Shown here one piece after another: positions 19,501-26,777 of a DNA stretch of 64,000 nucleotides. The stretch's first letter is position 1. The number at the start of each line of letters is the position of its first letter. A program made the position numbers and the translations under genes. The DNA is from Mycobacterium sp. OAS707 (GTDB taxonomy: Bacteria; Actinomycetota; Actinomycetes; Mycobacteriales; Mycobacteriaceae): contig NZ_JADBDS010000002.1 of assembly GCF_014873705.1 (NCBI RefSeq), positions 310,001-374,000 on the forward strand. The letters are read 5' to 3'. The notes below the pieces were generated by a model. The model saw nothing but the letters and a program-made list of their open reading frames with translations, was not told where the DNA came from and did no database searches.

Positions 19501-22500
19501 ACAACGCGGCGGGCTCGGTGGCTGGGTCGTTGGCGACATGTTTCGCCGCGCGGGACTGGGACGCCGCGGCGGAGCTTCTCGCCGACGACTTTTCCATAGA
19601 CGATCGTCGACGCGTCGTGAACGCTGGGGTTCGACACGGTCGTGAGGCGGAGCTCGACGATTTGCGCGCGGCAGATGATGTAGGTATCGCGGACGTGACA
19701 CCGACCGTCATCGCCACACGGGGCAGACGCCTCGTGCTGGCTCACGCCCGCTTCTCCGTCGCCGACCAACGACCCGACGCGTTCCAGAACGAGGGCCTCA
19801 CTCTTGTCGAAATCGACTCCCAGGAGCGGGTCACCGATGTTGTCATGTTCGACCCCGACGACATCGACGCCGCCTTCGGGAACCTCGAAAGCCGTTATCT
19901 TGCAGGCGAAGCGGCGGCATACGAGCACATTTGGTCGCGGATTGTGGAGGCACATGCCGGGCTCAACCGAATGGAGCTACCCGCGACGACTCCCGACTGG
20001 GTGAGCATCGACCACCGCAGAGGGACGGCGTTCGGCTCTGGTGACCTGTTCGCATACATCCGTTCCGCGTGGGAACTGATGCCCGACATTCACGGCCACA
20101 TCGAGACGGTGCACCGATTGAACAGCCTCGGGGCGGTAGTCACTCACGTGATCACTGGCACATCGCAAGACGGCTTCGCCGCGTCGTGGCGGCAAATAAA
20201 CGTCCTCACCGTCGAGGGTGATCTGTTCAATCGCATCGAGATTTTCGACGAGGCAGATCTCGACGACGCGATCGCAGCTTTCGATGAACTCAGTCAGCCG
20301 TCGCCCCAGCTGGAAAACGAGGCGAGCCGAGTCGTAAAGCGGTACGCGGCACTTTTCGCAACTCGCGACTGGGACACCATGGCCGGCTTGGTGGCCGACA
20401 GCTTCACGACCGACGATCGTCGCCCGGTGGTAAGCGCGGGGATTCAACATGGTCGGGATGTCGAGATGGCGAATATGCGCGCCATCGCCGAGGTGGGGTT
20501 TGAAAGCATCACGACTACGGTCATCGCCATCCGAGGGGAACGCCTTGTGCTTTTCGGGAGCTCGTTCTCCGTTCCCGATTGGCCCGGCGAAGAATTCGCG
20601 GTGCTAGACCTGGCCGAGATCACTGCTGAGGGTCAGATTTCTAGACATGTAATATTCGAACCGGACGACCTCGATGCCGCATTCGAAGAACTCGAAGCAC
20701 GGTACATCGCGAGCGAAGGGGCGGCCCGCGCGCACACGTGGTCCGTGATCGCGGCAGCCTACGTGGATCTCAACCGTCACGAAATCTACCCAGCGACACC
20801 GGACTTGGTGAGTATCGATCATCGTCGCGGCGCCATGGCATTTGCACCGGGCGAACTCATCACATACCTCAACGCTTCCTGGAATCAACTTCCGGACTTG
20901 AGCTTTCGCGTGGAAGCTGTGTGTCGGCTCGGTGATCGGGGGGCGGTCTATACGCAGGTGTTGAAGGGCACCTCGCAGGAAGGCTTCGCCGCCGAGTGGC
21001 GGATTGCCCAGATCATGATGGTCGAGGGCGAGCTGGTCAGTCGCGCCGAGATCTTCGATGAGACGGACCTCGATGCAGCGATCGCACGTTTCGACGAGCT
21101 CACCGCAGCGACATCGACACTGGAGAACGCCGGGAGCCGACTGAACAAACGGTTCAACTCGTATTTTGCATTGCGCGACTGGGACGCCATGGCGAAGATG
21201 CTCGCCGATGACACGTCCGTGGAGGATCGGCGTCGGGTAGTGAACGCCGAGACACTCCGTGGCCGTGACGTCGAAATCGCAAACCTGCGGGCCATCGCCC
21301 AGCTCGGAAGCCAAAGCGTGACAGCGCTCGTCATTGCGACTCGTGGCGAGCGCCTCGCTCTCACTCGTACCCGCTTTGCGGGCGGCGACCAGCGTCCGGA
21401 CGCATTCTGCACTGATGCGCTCGTCATTGTGGGGATCGACGCCAACGAGCTGATCACGGCTCGCGTGGCGTTCGACCTCGACGACATCGACGCCGCATTC
21501 GAAGAACTCGACGCGCGTTATATCGCTGGTGAAGCGGCCGCACATGCGCACACTTGGTCGATCATCCAGGGCGCCTACGCGGCGATCAACCAGGGTGAAA
21601 TCCCCGTGATTTCGCCGAATTGGGTCAACGTCGACCACCAGCTGCGCGCGACGATCGAGGCAGGTGACTTGACCGCGTACCTGGGCGCCGGTTGGAATCT
21701 CACGCCAGGTTTCAAGATTCGCGTCGCGGCTGTGCATCGGTTGACCGATTTTGGAGCGGTGGTCACTCACACAGCATGTGGCATCTCGCAAGAGGGCTTC
21801 GAGGCAGAGTGGCAGATGATCGCCGTCCTGACCGTCGACGGCGACCAAATCGGCCGCTGTGAACTGTTCAGCGACGCACACCTCGACGCCGCATTAGCCA
21901 GGTTCGACGAACTTTGCAGGACGGCACCACGATTGGAAAACGCAGCGAGCCGCGCATACGACCACTTCAACGTGCGCCTCGCGGCTCGCGACTGGGATGC
22001 CATGGCGCAGATGGTGACCGACGATGTCTGCGACGACGATCGTCGTCGCGTGGTGAGCGGTGGCGTCCGACGCGGCCGGGATGCCCAGATGGCGAACTTG
22101 CGCGCAGTGGTCGGAGTCGGTGTCAGAAATTACGAATCAACCGTTATCGCAACCCGCGGGGACAGGCTCGCGCTCACCCGTTCGCGCGTATCGGGCAGCG
22201 GCCAGGCTGCCGAGGCATACGCCCTCGAGATGCTCACGCTCATCGAAATTGACACCGACAACCGGATCTCGGCCGGCGTTGCGTTCGATCTCGACGACAT
22301 CGATGCCGCATTCAGCGAGCTCGAAACCCGTTATATCGCAGGCGAAGCCGCCGACCACGCCCGCATCTGGTCACTTGTCACGCGCGCCTTCGCAGCCGTC
22401 AACCGGCATGAGCTGGCAGCGCGGACGACAGATTGCGAATTCGTCGACCGGCGGCGGCTTGCGATGGTCGACACGAGAACGATGGGCGCGTCGTTCAATG

Positions 22501-25187
22501 TGGGGTGGGATCTCGCGCCGCAAGGCAGCATCTACATCGACACTGTTCATCGGCTGAGCGACCTCGGAGCTGTTGTCACTCACTCAATGCGCGCAACCTC
22601 GCAGGATGGATTCGACGTCGAGTGGCGATCAATCGATCTGTTGACGTTCGAGGGCGACAAATTGAAGCGCTCTGAAACCTTCGACGAGGCGGATCTCGAT
22701 GCCGCACTCGAGCGGTTTGACGAATTACAGCCGACAGTAGCGCGATCGCTGAACGCGGCAACTCGAGTCTACGAGCGTTTTTGGGCCTCCTACGATGCTC
22801 GCGACTGGGACGCTATCGAGAAGGCGTTGACCGAGGATATCTACACCGATGATCGACGTCGTGTCGTGAACGCCGGGATCCAGCGGGGACGCGATGGCGA
22901 ACTCGCAAACATGCGAAGCCTCGCCGATATCGGGGCGAACGTGACGTGGACCGCCGTTGCGACGCGCGGGCAGCGCCTCGTCCTCAGTCGTTTCTCCTCG
23001 GCGAACCAGGATCTCCAGCACGGTGAGTTCGCTGTCGAGATGTTAAACGTGATTGAAGTCGACAGCGACGACCGGATCGTGGCGGCTGTTCTGTTCGATG
23101 TCGACGACATCATCGACGCAAGCGAGGAACTCGACGCCCGTTACTTCGCAGGCGAGGCAGCAGCACACTCCCGTACGTGGTCGCTCATCATGCGCACCTT
23201 CGATGCACTCAACAACCAGGAAGTCCCACCGACCGCGCCACATTGGGTACACCTCGATCATCGACAGCTCGCCATGTACCAGGCGAGCGATTTGCCCGCA
23301 TACCTCGGGGCCACATGGGATCTCACACCAGAGTCCAGCACCTACGTCGAAGCCGTGCATCGGCTGACTGACCTCGGCGCGGTGCTTACCATCGCCTCGC
23401 AGGGGACCTCTTCAGACGGCTTCGAAGTCGAATGGCGAGAGGTCAGCCTGGTCACGTTCGACGAGGACAAGATCAGCCGCGGCGAAGTTTACGACGAGGC
23501 CGACCTAGCAGCCGCACTCGCCCGGTTCGACGAGCTCCATCGGTCGTTGCCCCATCCAGAAAACGCGGCGAGCCAAGTAACTGAGCGCTTTTGGGCGTTG
23601 TTCTCCGCCCGCAACTGGGCAGCAATGACGGAAATGCTCGCTGAGGGAACATTGTCGGACGATCGTCGCCGACTGGTGGGCGCGGGTTTGGTAGAAGGCA
23701 GAACGGCATGTATCGCGGACTTGCGAGCCATTGCCAGCGTCGGGGCGAAAAGCTATGGATCAACGGTCATTGCGACTCGCGGGCAGCGGCTTGTGCTAGC
23801 GCACTTCCGCGTCAAGGGCCCAGAACAACAGCCCGAGGCCTTCGAGGTGGAAATGCTTGGCCTCATCGAGATCAACTCCGACGACCAAATCGTGGCACGA
23901 GTCGCATTCGACGTCGACGACATCGGCGCCGCCTTCACAGAACTCGACGCCCGGTATGCCGCCGGCGAAGCCGGAGCCCACGCACACACGTGGTCAGTCG
24001 TCGCCCGGGGGTACGCCGCGCTCACGCGACACGAGGTACCTACGACGACACGGGACTTCGTGAGTATCGACCACCGACGGGGGATAGCCTTCGCCCCCGG
24101 CGATCTAATCCCGTACATACGTGCCGCCTTTGACATCTCGCCGGACCTCAACGTCCATATCGAGACGGTGCCCCGACTGAGCGACCTCGGCGCGGTCGTG
24201 TCACACGCCGCATACGGGACCTCGCAGGTGGGATTCACTGCCGAGTGGCGAGAGATCGTCCTGTTCACGGTCGACGGTGACGCGGTCAACCGCTGCGAGA
24301 TGTTTGGTGAAGCCGACCTAGAAGCCGCGCTCGCACGGTTCGACGAGCTCAATCGCCAAGTGCCGCAATTAGAGAACGCGGCAACTCAGACCTGGACACA
24401 ACTAGCCGATGCATTCAACCGCCGCGAGGTGGACGAATTTCAGTCGCTGATTACCGCGGACTGCCACGCGGAGGATCGGCGTAAAGGCTTGCGCGCCTCT
24501 TTCGAGAGGCTGAGACCGCGCGACGCCACGCAGGCGATGTTCGACGCCACCCCCAGCTGGCGATCGGAGGCGGACGTCGTCGCGATCAGGGGTGCGCGTT
24601 TTGCGTTGATGCGCAACCGTTTCCGTGACACCGCCGAGCCTGACGCGCCGATTGCCGCGGAGTACTTGACGGTTGTGGAAGTCAGCGACGACGGCCTTCT
24701 GCGTCGCTCCGCGAGGTTTGATCCCGATGACATCAACGAAGCGTTCACGGAGCTGACAGCTCGCTGGATCGCATCCGGAGAAGTCGAGCATCCGCAAGCC
24801 ATTGAGTCGCACCTGAAGATTCTGCAGGTACTGAATCGCCATGACTGGGATACCTACCGGGCTAGCTTGGCGCACGCCACAGGCGTCAACCACCGCCAAC
24901 TGGCGACAGGCACGACGGTCGCTGATTTCATCAAGTCCGTCGACACGGTGGCGTCGCTGATCCCGAATTTCTGGGTGGAGCCGACGAATATTCTTCGCTA
25001 CTCGGCATCGGGCGCATTAGGTGACCTGCTGGCGAAAGGCACGTCGTCGGACGGAGTCGAGGTCGAGATCCCGATGCTGTTGCTGGGCGTATTCGACGGC
25101 GATCTCCTTACCCACTTCGAGTTGTTTGACCCTGACCAACGGGACCTCGCGCTGGTCAGATTCGACGAGTTGACCCGACCAGCCTGA
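13590..25187 (+). CDS. Giant SARP/BTAD - class III cyclase-like - STAND ATPase - TPR - tandem NTF2-like repeat protein (3,865 aa)
   Basis: One uninterrupted frame. TTG at 13590 is the longest start; GTG at 13617 or 13635 is as likely, because SARP proteins usually begin just before the VELGVLG strand. Order of domains: OmpR-type winged helix (about 16-105); BTAD helices (110-250); class III cyclase-like domain (269-435) with LTDIEGST (Asp277), Lys316 before GEGD, Asp373 and VNRAARL (Asn380, Arg384); AAA_16/STAND ATPase (465-700) with Walker A GEPGVGKT at 495-502 and Walker B LVLDDLHW ending at residue 615; TPR-like helices to about 1280; then 2,580 residues of NTF2/SnoaL-like modules. The head predicts DNA binding and ATP-dependent switching as in AfsR. 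The metal-binding Asp of the usual GDG loop is Glu320, so cyclase activity is uncertain. There is no membrane segment. The ligand is unknown. Confidence 0.9.
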   Translation: MNRPSDDGHVTTLQTVELGVLGTLQVRQYGLPVAIPGAKPRAILTMLGLHGGGVVSADTLVELLWGDDPPRTAAKALQTHISSLRRTLGDGFVLTEGAGWVLNTTETDATRYKLAARLGRDAVAAGDPTQAIARFDEALALWRGVPELPDGPRGVSEKTRWIEGHAALVEDRADALLATGRAAEIIGELEAAVADAPLRERRWGQLMLALYRAGRQGEALGAYQRARSLLADELGVDPGPELRRLEAAIITQDSALEVPVSQQLSAVTRTVTFLLTDIEGSTAAWEADAEAMAAALARHDEIVEQVVTARGGRLIKTRGEGDATFSVFDRPSAAATAAIDLQEAISHEPWELAEPMRIRIALHTGEVELRNGDYFGRAVNRAARLRSLAAGGQILCSGATAELVVDSLRDDVVLADLGTRQLKNLARPEHVFELRLDAADESRASATDTPIERPALPAVLAGSGPFVGRASELEQLLSIWQATLAAGTRAVMIAGEPGVGKTRLAGEWSRHAYDGGAVVLYGRCDEDLGAPYQPFAEALRAVVPSLGANRIRGLRGVEALLPLVPALSELLPDLAAPPHADADTERYALFDAVVALLGVASDAAPVVLVLDDLHWAAKPTLLLLRHLLRFGEHARVQIVGTYRSTDLDRSHPLAAMLADLHRDGSDNRLQLRGLDEDDVSAYVAEAGYDDEELARALATVTGGNPFFLIEALRHVHESGGRWDPSTLPQGVREAVSRRLSRLPEGTNKALAAAAVVGSRFALDLVERVVGDDLVDAFDEASKAGIVIEESGGHYRFNHALVRQSLIAELASVRRMRLHQRIAATLEAESGPDDERLAELAYHYFECAWAGNAAKAVEYCRRAAEQAMARLAYEGAADLYDRALHALEELDDELPDRDDQQAELLVARCEALLAAGDVASAAGAVSQLQEAAGDSARLTAWGTCFDGQLSMLTHPERLDDIESALAVAAEELARLDDAAGEAKAHTVRAGCLARLGRIGDSEMALDHALTAARRARDHRRVNAVLAGAPLAALWGPNPVPRAGGRCLDVVRLLRITTGSAVVEATSTRCQGVLDAFRGRPEAGRRLIDSARRALNDLGMRHALLEVEQFAGIVELVADEPASAETHLRQAYDGFRRMRLDADTAETAALLARACLLLDRDGDADELCTESERLAGHALKASMTWRTVRAQLLARNGAHDAARQVAQEAVAIAAGTDALVDHGDACLALATVLDIVGDLAGAQAAATQAAELYERKGAAALADKARRLLSGRDVLALAPTLEAPAVKLDNLCVRVMHEVEAAFEREDWDECEKTFAPDVFVESRRKVVGFTQNDLRPGDWPRVARHLREGWAWQRWAVIAVRGERLALTRLDLGTDDASPGAPHEEMLLLCGLDEDGQIALQVMFDVDDIDAAMAELESAHARFEAARPRALLENAASQVDERFWRYFPARDWDTMAEILSDDFSLDDRRRTVSAGVRQGRDTEIENLKAMADLADSGNVTCNIIATRGDRLALRVLRFSEQDRQRESFCNEMVGVVEIDADNRLASHVVFDLDDFDAAFNELDARYLAGEAAPYADAWQSVMDTLGEVNRHELGPIMGGLRYVDHRRISFGSNDFGRAVEELWALVPDARYRVTAIHALDAHGTVASLVIEGTDTRGNELQWPRIVALVPEEQRMDVYEENDLDAALATFERFSHPTTRLQNAASRAYERAKNGLATRDWAAIAEILAAGVATEDRRRVVNAGRRQGKDAALAEFRATAEVIQNWTSQVIATRGERLVLNRAQVSGLGVGPETFRVDVLDVIETDDDGLAVGRIVFDPDDFEDALAELDARYLTGEAAAHARVWSLITQRHAAALHRHEIHPTPADFINIDHRRGIAFAPGDLVAYIRAAWDQIPDLGFFIEAVHRLSDLGTVYTLVLSGTSREGLHAEWRIVEMVTVQGDLIDRTEIFDETDLDIAFATFDQLKPPPPRDHNAAGSVAGSLATCFAARDWDAAAELLADDFSIDDRRRVVNAGVRHGREAELDDLRAADDVGIADVTPTVIATRGRRLVLAHARFSVADQRPDAFQNEGLTLVEIDSQERVTDVVMFDPDDIDAAFGNLESRYLAGEAAAYEHIWSRIVEAHAGLNRMELPATTPDWVSIDHRRGTAFGSGDLFAYIRSAWELMPDIHGHIETVHRLNSLGAVVTHVITGTSQDGFAASWRQINVLTVEGDLFNRIEIFDEADLDDAIAAFDELSQPSPQLENEASRVVKRYAALFATRDWDTMAGLVADSFTTDDRRPVVSAGIQHGRDVEMANMRAIAEVGFESITTTVIAIRGERLVLFGSSFSVPDWPGEEFAVLDLAEITAEGQISRHVIFEPDDLDAAFEELEARYIASEGAARAHTWSVIAAAYVDLNRHEIYPATPDLVSIDHRRGAMAFAPGELITYLNASWNQLPDLSFRVEAVCRLGDRGAVYTQVLKGTSQEGFAAEWRIAQIMMVEGELVSRAEIFDETDLDAAIARFDELTAATSTLENAGSRLNKRFNSYFALRDWDAMAKMLADDTSVEDRRRVVNAETLRGRDVEIANLRAIAQLGSQSVTALVIATRGERLALTRTRFAGGDQRPDAFCTDALVIVGIDANELITARVAFDLDDIDAAFEELDARYIAGEAAAHAHTWSIIQGAYAAINQGEIPVISPNWVNVDHQLRATIEAGDLTAYLGAGWNLTPGFKIRVAAVHRLTDFGAVVTHTACGISQEGFEAEWQMIAVLTVDGDQIGRCELFSDAHLDAALARFDELCRTAPRLENAASRAYDHFNVRLAARDWDAMAQMVTDDVCDDDRRRVVSGGVRRGRDAQMANLRAVVGVGVRNYESTVIATRGDRLALTRSRVSGSGQAAEAYALEMLTLIEIDTDNRISAGVAFDLDDIDAAFSELETRYIAGEAADHARIWSLVTRAFAAVNRHELAARTTDCEFVDRRRLAMVDTRTMGASFNVGWDLAPQGSIYIDTVHRLSDLGAVVTHSMRATSQDGFDVEWRSIDLLTFEGDKLKRSETFDEADLDAALERFDELQPTVARSLNAATRVYERFWASYDARDWDAIEKALTEDIYTDDRRRVVNAGIQRGRDGELANMRSLADIGANVTWTAVATRGQRLVLSRFSSANQDLQHGEFAVEMLNVIEVDSDDRIVAAVLFDVDDIIDASEELDARYFAGEAAAHSRTWSLIMRTFDALNNQEVPPTAPHWVHLDHRQLAMYQASDLPAYLGATWDLTPESSTYVEAVHRLTDLGAVLTIASQGTSSDGFEVEWREVSLVTFDEDKISRGEVYDEADLAAALARFDELHRSLPHPENAASQVTERFWALFSARNWAAMTEMLAEGTLSDDRRRLVGAGLVEGRTACIADLRAIASVGAKSYGSTVIATRGQRLVLAHFRVKGPEQQPEAFEVEMLGLIEINSDDQIVARVAFDVDDIGAAFTELDARYAAGEAGAHAHTWSVVARGYAALTRHEVPTTTRDFVSIDHRRGIAFAPGDLIPYIRAAFDISPDLNVHIETVPRLSDLGAVVSHAAYGTSQVGFTAEWREIVLFTVDGDAVNRCEMFGEADLEAALARFDELNRQVPQLENAATQTWTQLADAFNRREVDEFQSLITADCHAEDRRKGLRASFERLRPRDATQAMFDATPSWRSEADVVAIRGARFALMRNRFRDTAEPDAPIAAEYLTVVEVSDDGLLRRSARFDPDDINEAFTELTARWIASGEVEHPQAIESHLKILQVLNRHDWDTYRASLAHATGVNHRQLATGTTVADFIKSVDTVASLIPNFWVEPTNILRYSASGALGDLLAKGTSSDGVEVEIPMLLLGVFDGDLLTHFELFDPDQRDLALVRFDELTRPA
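17445..25184 (+). repeat. Nine tandem ~271-residue double NTF2-like modules plus one leading half-module
   Basis: Module starts read off the sequence: half-module at residue 1286, then 1431, 1699, 1970, 2241, 2511, 2782, 3053, 3323 and 3594, ending at 3865. Full unit lengths are 268, 271, 271, 270, 271, 271, 270, 271 and 272 residues. Each unit has an A domain (LENAAS, RDWDAMAEML, DDRRRVVNAG, VIATRGERLALTR, FDLDDIDAAFEELDARY, AGEAAAH) and a B domain (NRHE, VSIDHRRGIAFAPGDL, AYIRAAW, VHRLSDLGAVVTH, GTSQEGF, EWR, EIFDEADLDAALARFDEL). Both are NTF2/SnoaL-sized. Copies differ throughout at the DNA level; the first half-module and the last unit diverge most, as expected for array caps. The very constant period argues for selection on spacing. 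Confidence 0.9.
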
Positions 25188-25192
25188 AGCGA

Positions 25193-25222
25193 TTGACATG
25201 CAGCCGGACGGCTGCATATAGT
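25193..25222 (+). promoter_or_regulatory. Promoter of the ArsR-SRPBCC/DUF899 operon
   Basis: TTGACA at 25193-25198 and TATAGT at 25217-25222 are separated by 18 bases, close to SigA consensus. The spacer is almost wholly occupied by the first palindromic operator, so bound repressor should block RNA polymerase. The start site would fall near 25229, inside the second operator. Confidence 0.7.
25198..25217. promoter_or_regulatory. Operator 1 for the ArsR-type regulator
   Basis: A perfect inverted repeat, ATGCAGCCG and CGGCTGCAT around a central GA. It lies between the -35 and -10 elements. It shares the half-site ATGCAGC with operator 2, whose centre is exactly 30 bases downstream. Autoregulation by the ArsR protein encoded at 25263 is inferred from position. 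Confidence 0.7.
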
Positions 25223-25225
25223 CAG

Positions 25226-25249
25226 ACATGCAGCCGATCAGCTGCATGT
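25226..25249. promoter_or_regulatory. Operator 2 for the ArsR-type regulator
   Basis: ACATGCAGC and GCTGCATGT form perfect 9-base arms around CGATCA. It overlaps the predicted transcription start and ends just before the Shine-Dalgarno-like AGGAAG at 25251-25256. The half-site matches operator 1, though the arm spacing is 4 bases wider. Confidence 0.65.
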
Positions 25250-25262
25250 TAGGAAGAAAGAG

Positions 25263-26039
25263 ATGGACGAGGTATTCAAGGCACTGGCCGATCCGAGCCG
25301 ACGCCTCCTGCTCGACAGCCTCAACGAGCGCAACGGGCAGAACCTGCAGGAGTTGTGCGCGCGACTATCGATGGCGCGGCAGTCGGTCAGCAAGCATCTT
25401 GCCGTCCTCGAAGCAGCCAACCTGGTCACCACCGTGTGGCGGGGGAGGGAAAAGCTCCACTACCTCAACGCAGAGCCGATCAATGCGATCGCCGATCGCT
25501 GGATCACTCAATACGACCGTGCGCGGGTACAGGCACTCGCGGACTTGAAAACAGCATTGGAGACCGAATCAATGAGCAGCAGTAAAGAATTCGTCTACAC
25601 CACCTACATCCGCACCACGCCGGAGAAGCTGTGGCAAGCAATTACCGACCCCGCGTTCTCGCACCGCTACATGGGCCACGCGATGGTGTCCGACTTCCAG
25701 AAGGGATCGACGTACGCCTGGGAGGACCACGGGCTGAAGATCGAACACCCCGAACAGGTGATCCTCGAATCCGACCCGTATCGCCGGCTCGCCTTCACCT
25801 TCCACACGTTCGTCCCCGAACTCGCCACTGCCGTCGAACAACTCGACGAAGAGACCGTCGCCACGTGCGCGGCCGAACGGCGCTCGAAGGTATCCTTCGA
25901 CCTCGAACCCGACGGCGACATGGTCAAGCTGACCGTGATCCACGACGACTTCGGCCCGGACAGCACGGTGCTCGGACTGATCTCCGGTGGCTGGCCGTGG
26001 AAGCTCTCCAACCTCAAAACCGCTCTCGAACAGTCATGA
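25263..26039 (+). CDS. ArsR-family regulator fused to an SRPBCC (AHSA1-like) ligand-binding domain
   Basis: 258 residues from an ATG with AGGAAG 6 bases upstream. Residues 1-95 are an ArsR winged helix: MDEVFKALADPSRRLLLDSL, NLQELCARLSMARQSVSKHLAVLEAANLV, then the wing with WRGREKLHYLN. Residues ~105-258 are an SRPBCC/START-like pocket domain (VYTTYIRTTPEKLWQAITDP, YMGHAMVSDFQKGSTYAWED, LTVIHDDFG, GGWPWKLSNLKTALE). There are no ArsR cysteine metal-binding pairs, so the effector is probably a hydrophobic small molecule and not a metal. It should bind the two palindromes upstream and release them on ligand binding. The stop overlaps the next start (ATGA), so the DUF899 gene is cotranscribed. 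Confidence 0.88.
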   Translation: MDEVFKALADPSRRLLLDSLNERNGQNLQELCARLSMARQSVSKHLAVLEAANLVTTVWRGREKLHYLNAEPINAIADRWITQYDRARVQALADLKTALETESMSSSKEFVYTTYIRTTPEKLWQAITDPAFSHRYMGHAMVSDFQKGSTYAWEDHGLKIEHPEQVILESDPYRRLAFTFHTFVPELATAVEQLDEETVATCAAERRSKVSFDLEPDGDMVKLTVIHDDFGPDSTVLGLISGGWPWKLSNLKTALEQS

Positions 26040-26755
26040 CCGCGCAGCCCCGACTGGTCGATCGGGCCACGTTCCAGACCGAACTCGATGGGCTGCGAGT
26101 CCGCGAGAAAGCGCACACGCGTGAGGGAGACGCGATCGCCGCAGCGCGCCGACGACTGCCGATGGTCGAAGTGGACGCGACGACGCCGCTCGTCGGGCCC
26201 GCGGGAACCGTCACACTGCTCGACGTGTTCGACGGCCGCTCGCAGCTGATCGCGTACTACTTCATGTGGCACACCGGCCATCCCGCAGCCGAGCAATGCG
26301 AAGGGTGTACCTGGTGCACCACCCATGTCGCCGAGTTGTCCTATCTGCATTCCCGCGACATCACCTATGCCGTGCTGTGCCAGGGTCCGTTCGACGAGAG
26401 CAACCGCTACCGCGACTTCATGGGCTGGGAAATGCCGTGGTACTCGGCCCAGGATTCCCTCGAGACCCTGCTCGTCGGACGCCAGAAGGGCCTGATGCAT
26501 CTGGTGTGCTACTTGCGCGACGGCGACCGCGTCTTCGAGACGTACTGGACGAACTACCGCGGTGTCGAGGCCATGGACTACAGCTTCGCTCTGATGGACC
26601 TCACCGTGTACGGACGCCAGGAAGCGTGGGAGGACTCGCCCCCCGACTGGCCGATACGCCCCGTTGCCAACAACAGCGAGCGAGTGCGCATGAATGGGCG
26701 CCCGATCGCACAGTGGTCGCGCCTGGAAGCCGGGCGTTCCGACGCGCTGCGATGA
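26036..26755 (+). CDS. DUF899 thioredoxin-like family protein, first copy
   Basis: 239 residues from the ATG at 26036, which overlaps the regulator stop; the frame is open further upstream, but inside the regulator gene. DUF899 proteins have a thioredoxin-like fold and no assigned reaction. Seen here are REKAHTREGDAIAAARRRLPMVEVD, LLDVFDGRSQLIAYYFMWHTG, a cysteine cluster CEGCTWCTTHV (three Cys in CxxCxxC), FMGWEMPWYSA, and the C-terminal GRQEAWEDSPPDWP. The family's conserved MGWxxPWYS is intact. The gene probably belongs to the defence or detoxification response controlled by the upstream regulator. The stop is 22 bases before the second DUF899 gene. Confidence 0.85.
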   Translation: MTAQPRLVDRATFQTELDGLRVREKAHTREGDAIAAARRRLPMVEVDATTPLVGPAGTVTLLDVFDGRSQLIAYYFMWHTGHPAAEQCEGCTWCTTHVAELSYLHSRDITYAVLCQGPFDESNRYRDFMGWEMPWYSAQDSLETLLVGRQKGLMHLVCYLRDGDRVFETYWTNYRGVEAMDYSFALMDLTVYGRQEAWEDSPPDWPIRPVANNSERVRMNGRPIAQWSRLEAGRSDALR

Positions 26756-26777
26756 GTGAAGAAGGGAGACAAGGCAA

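Noticed and set aside
20604..21881. 425-codon minus-strand frame, and similar ones, inside the giant gene
   Set aside because: They recur at the same phase in successive repeat units, as expected for shadows of a tandem array.
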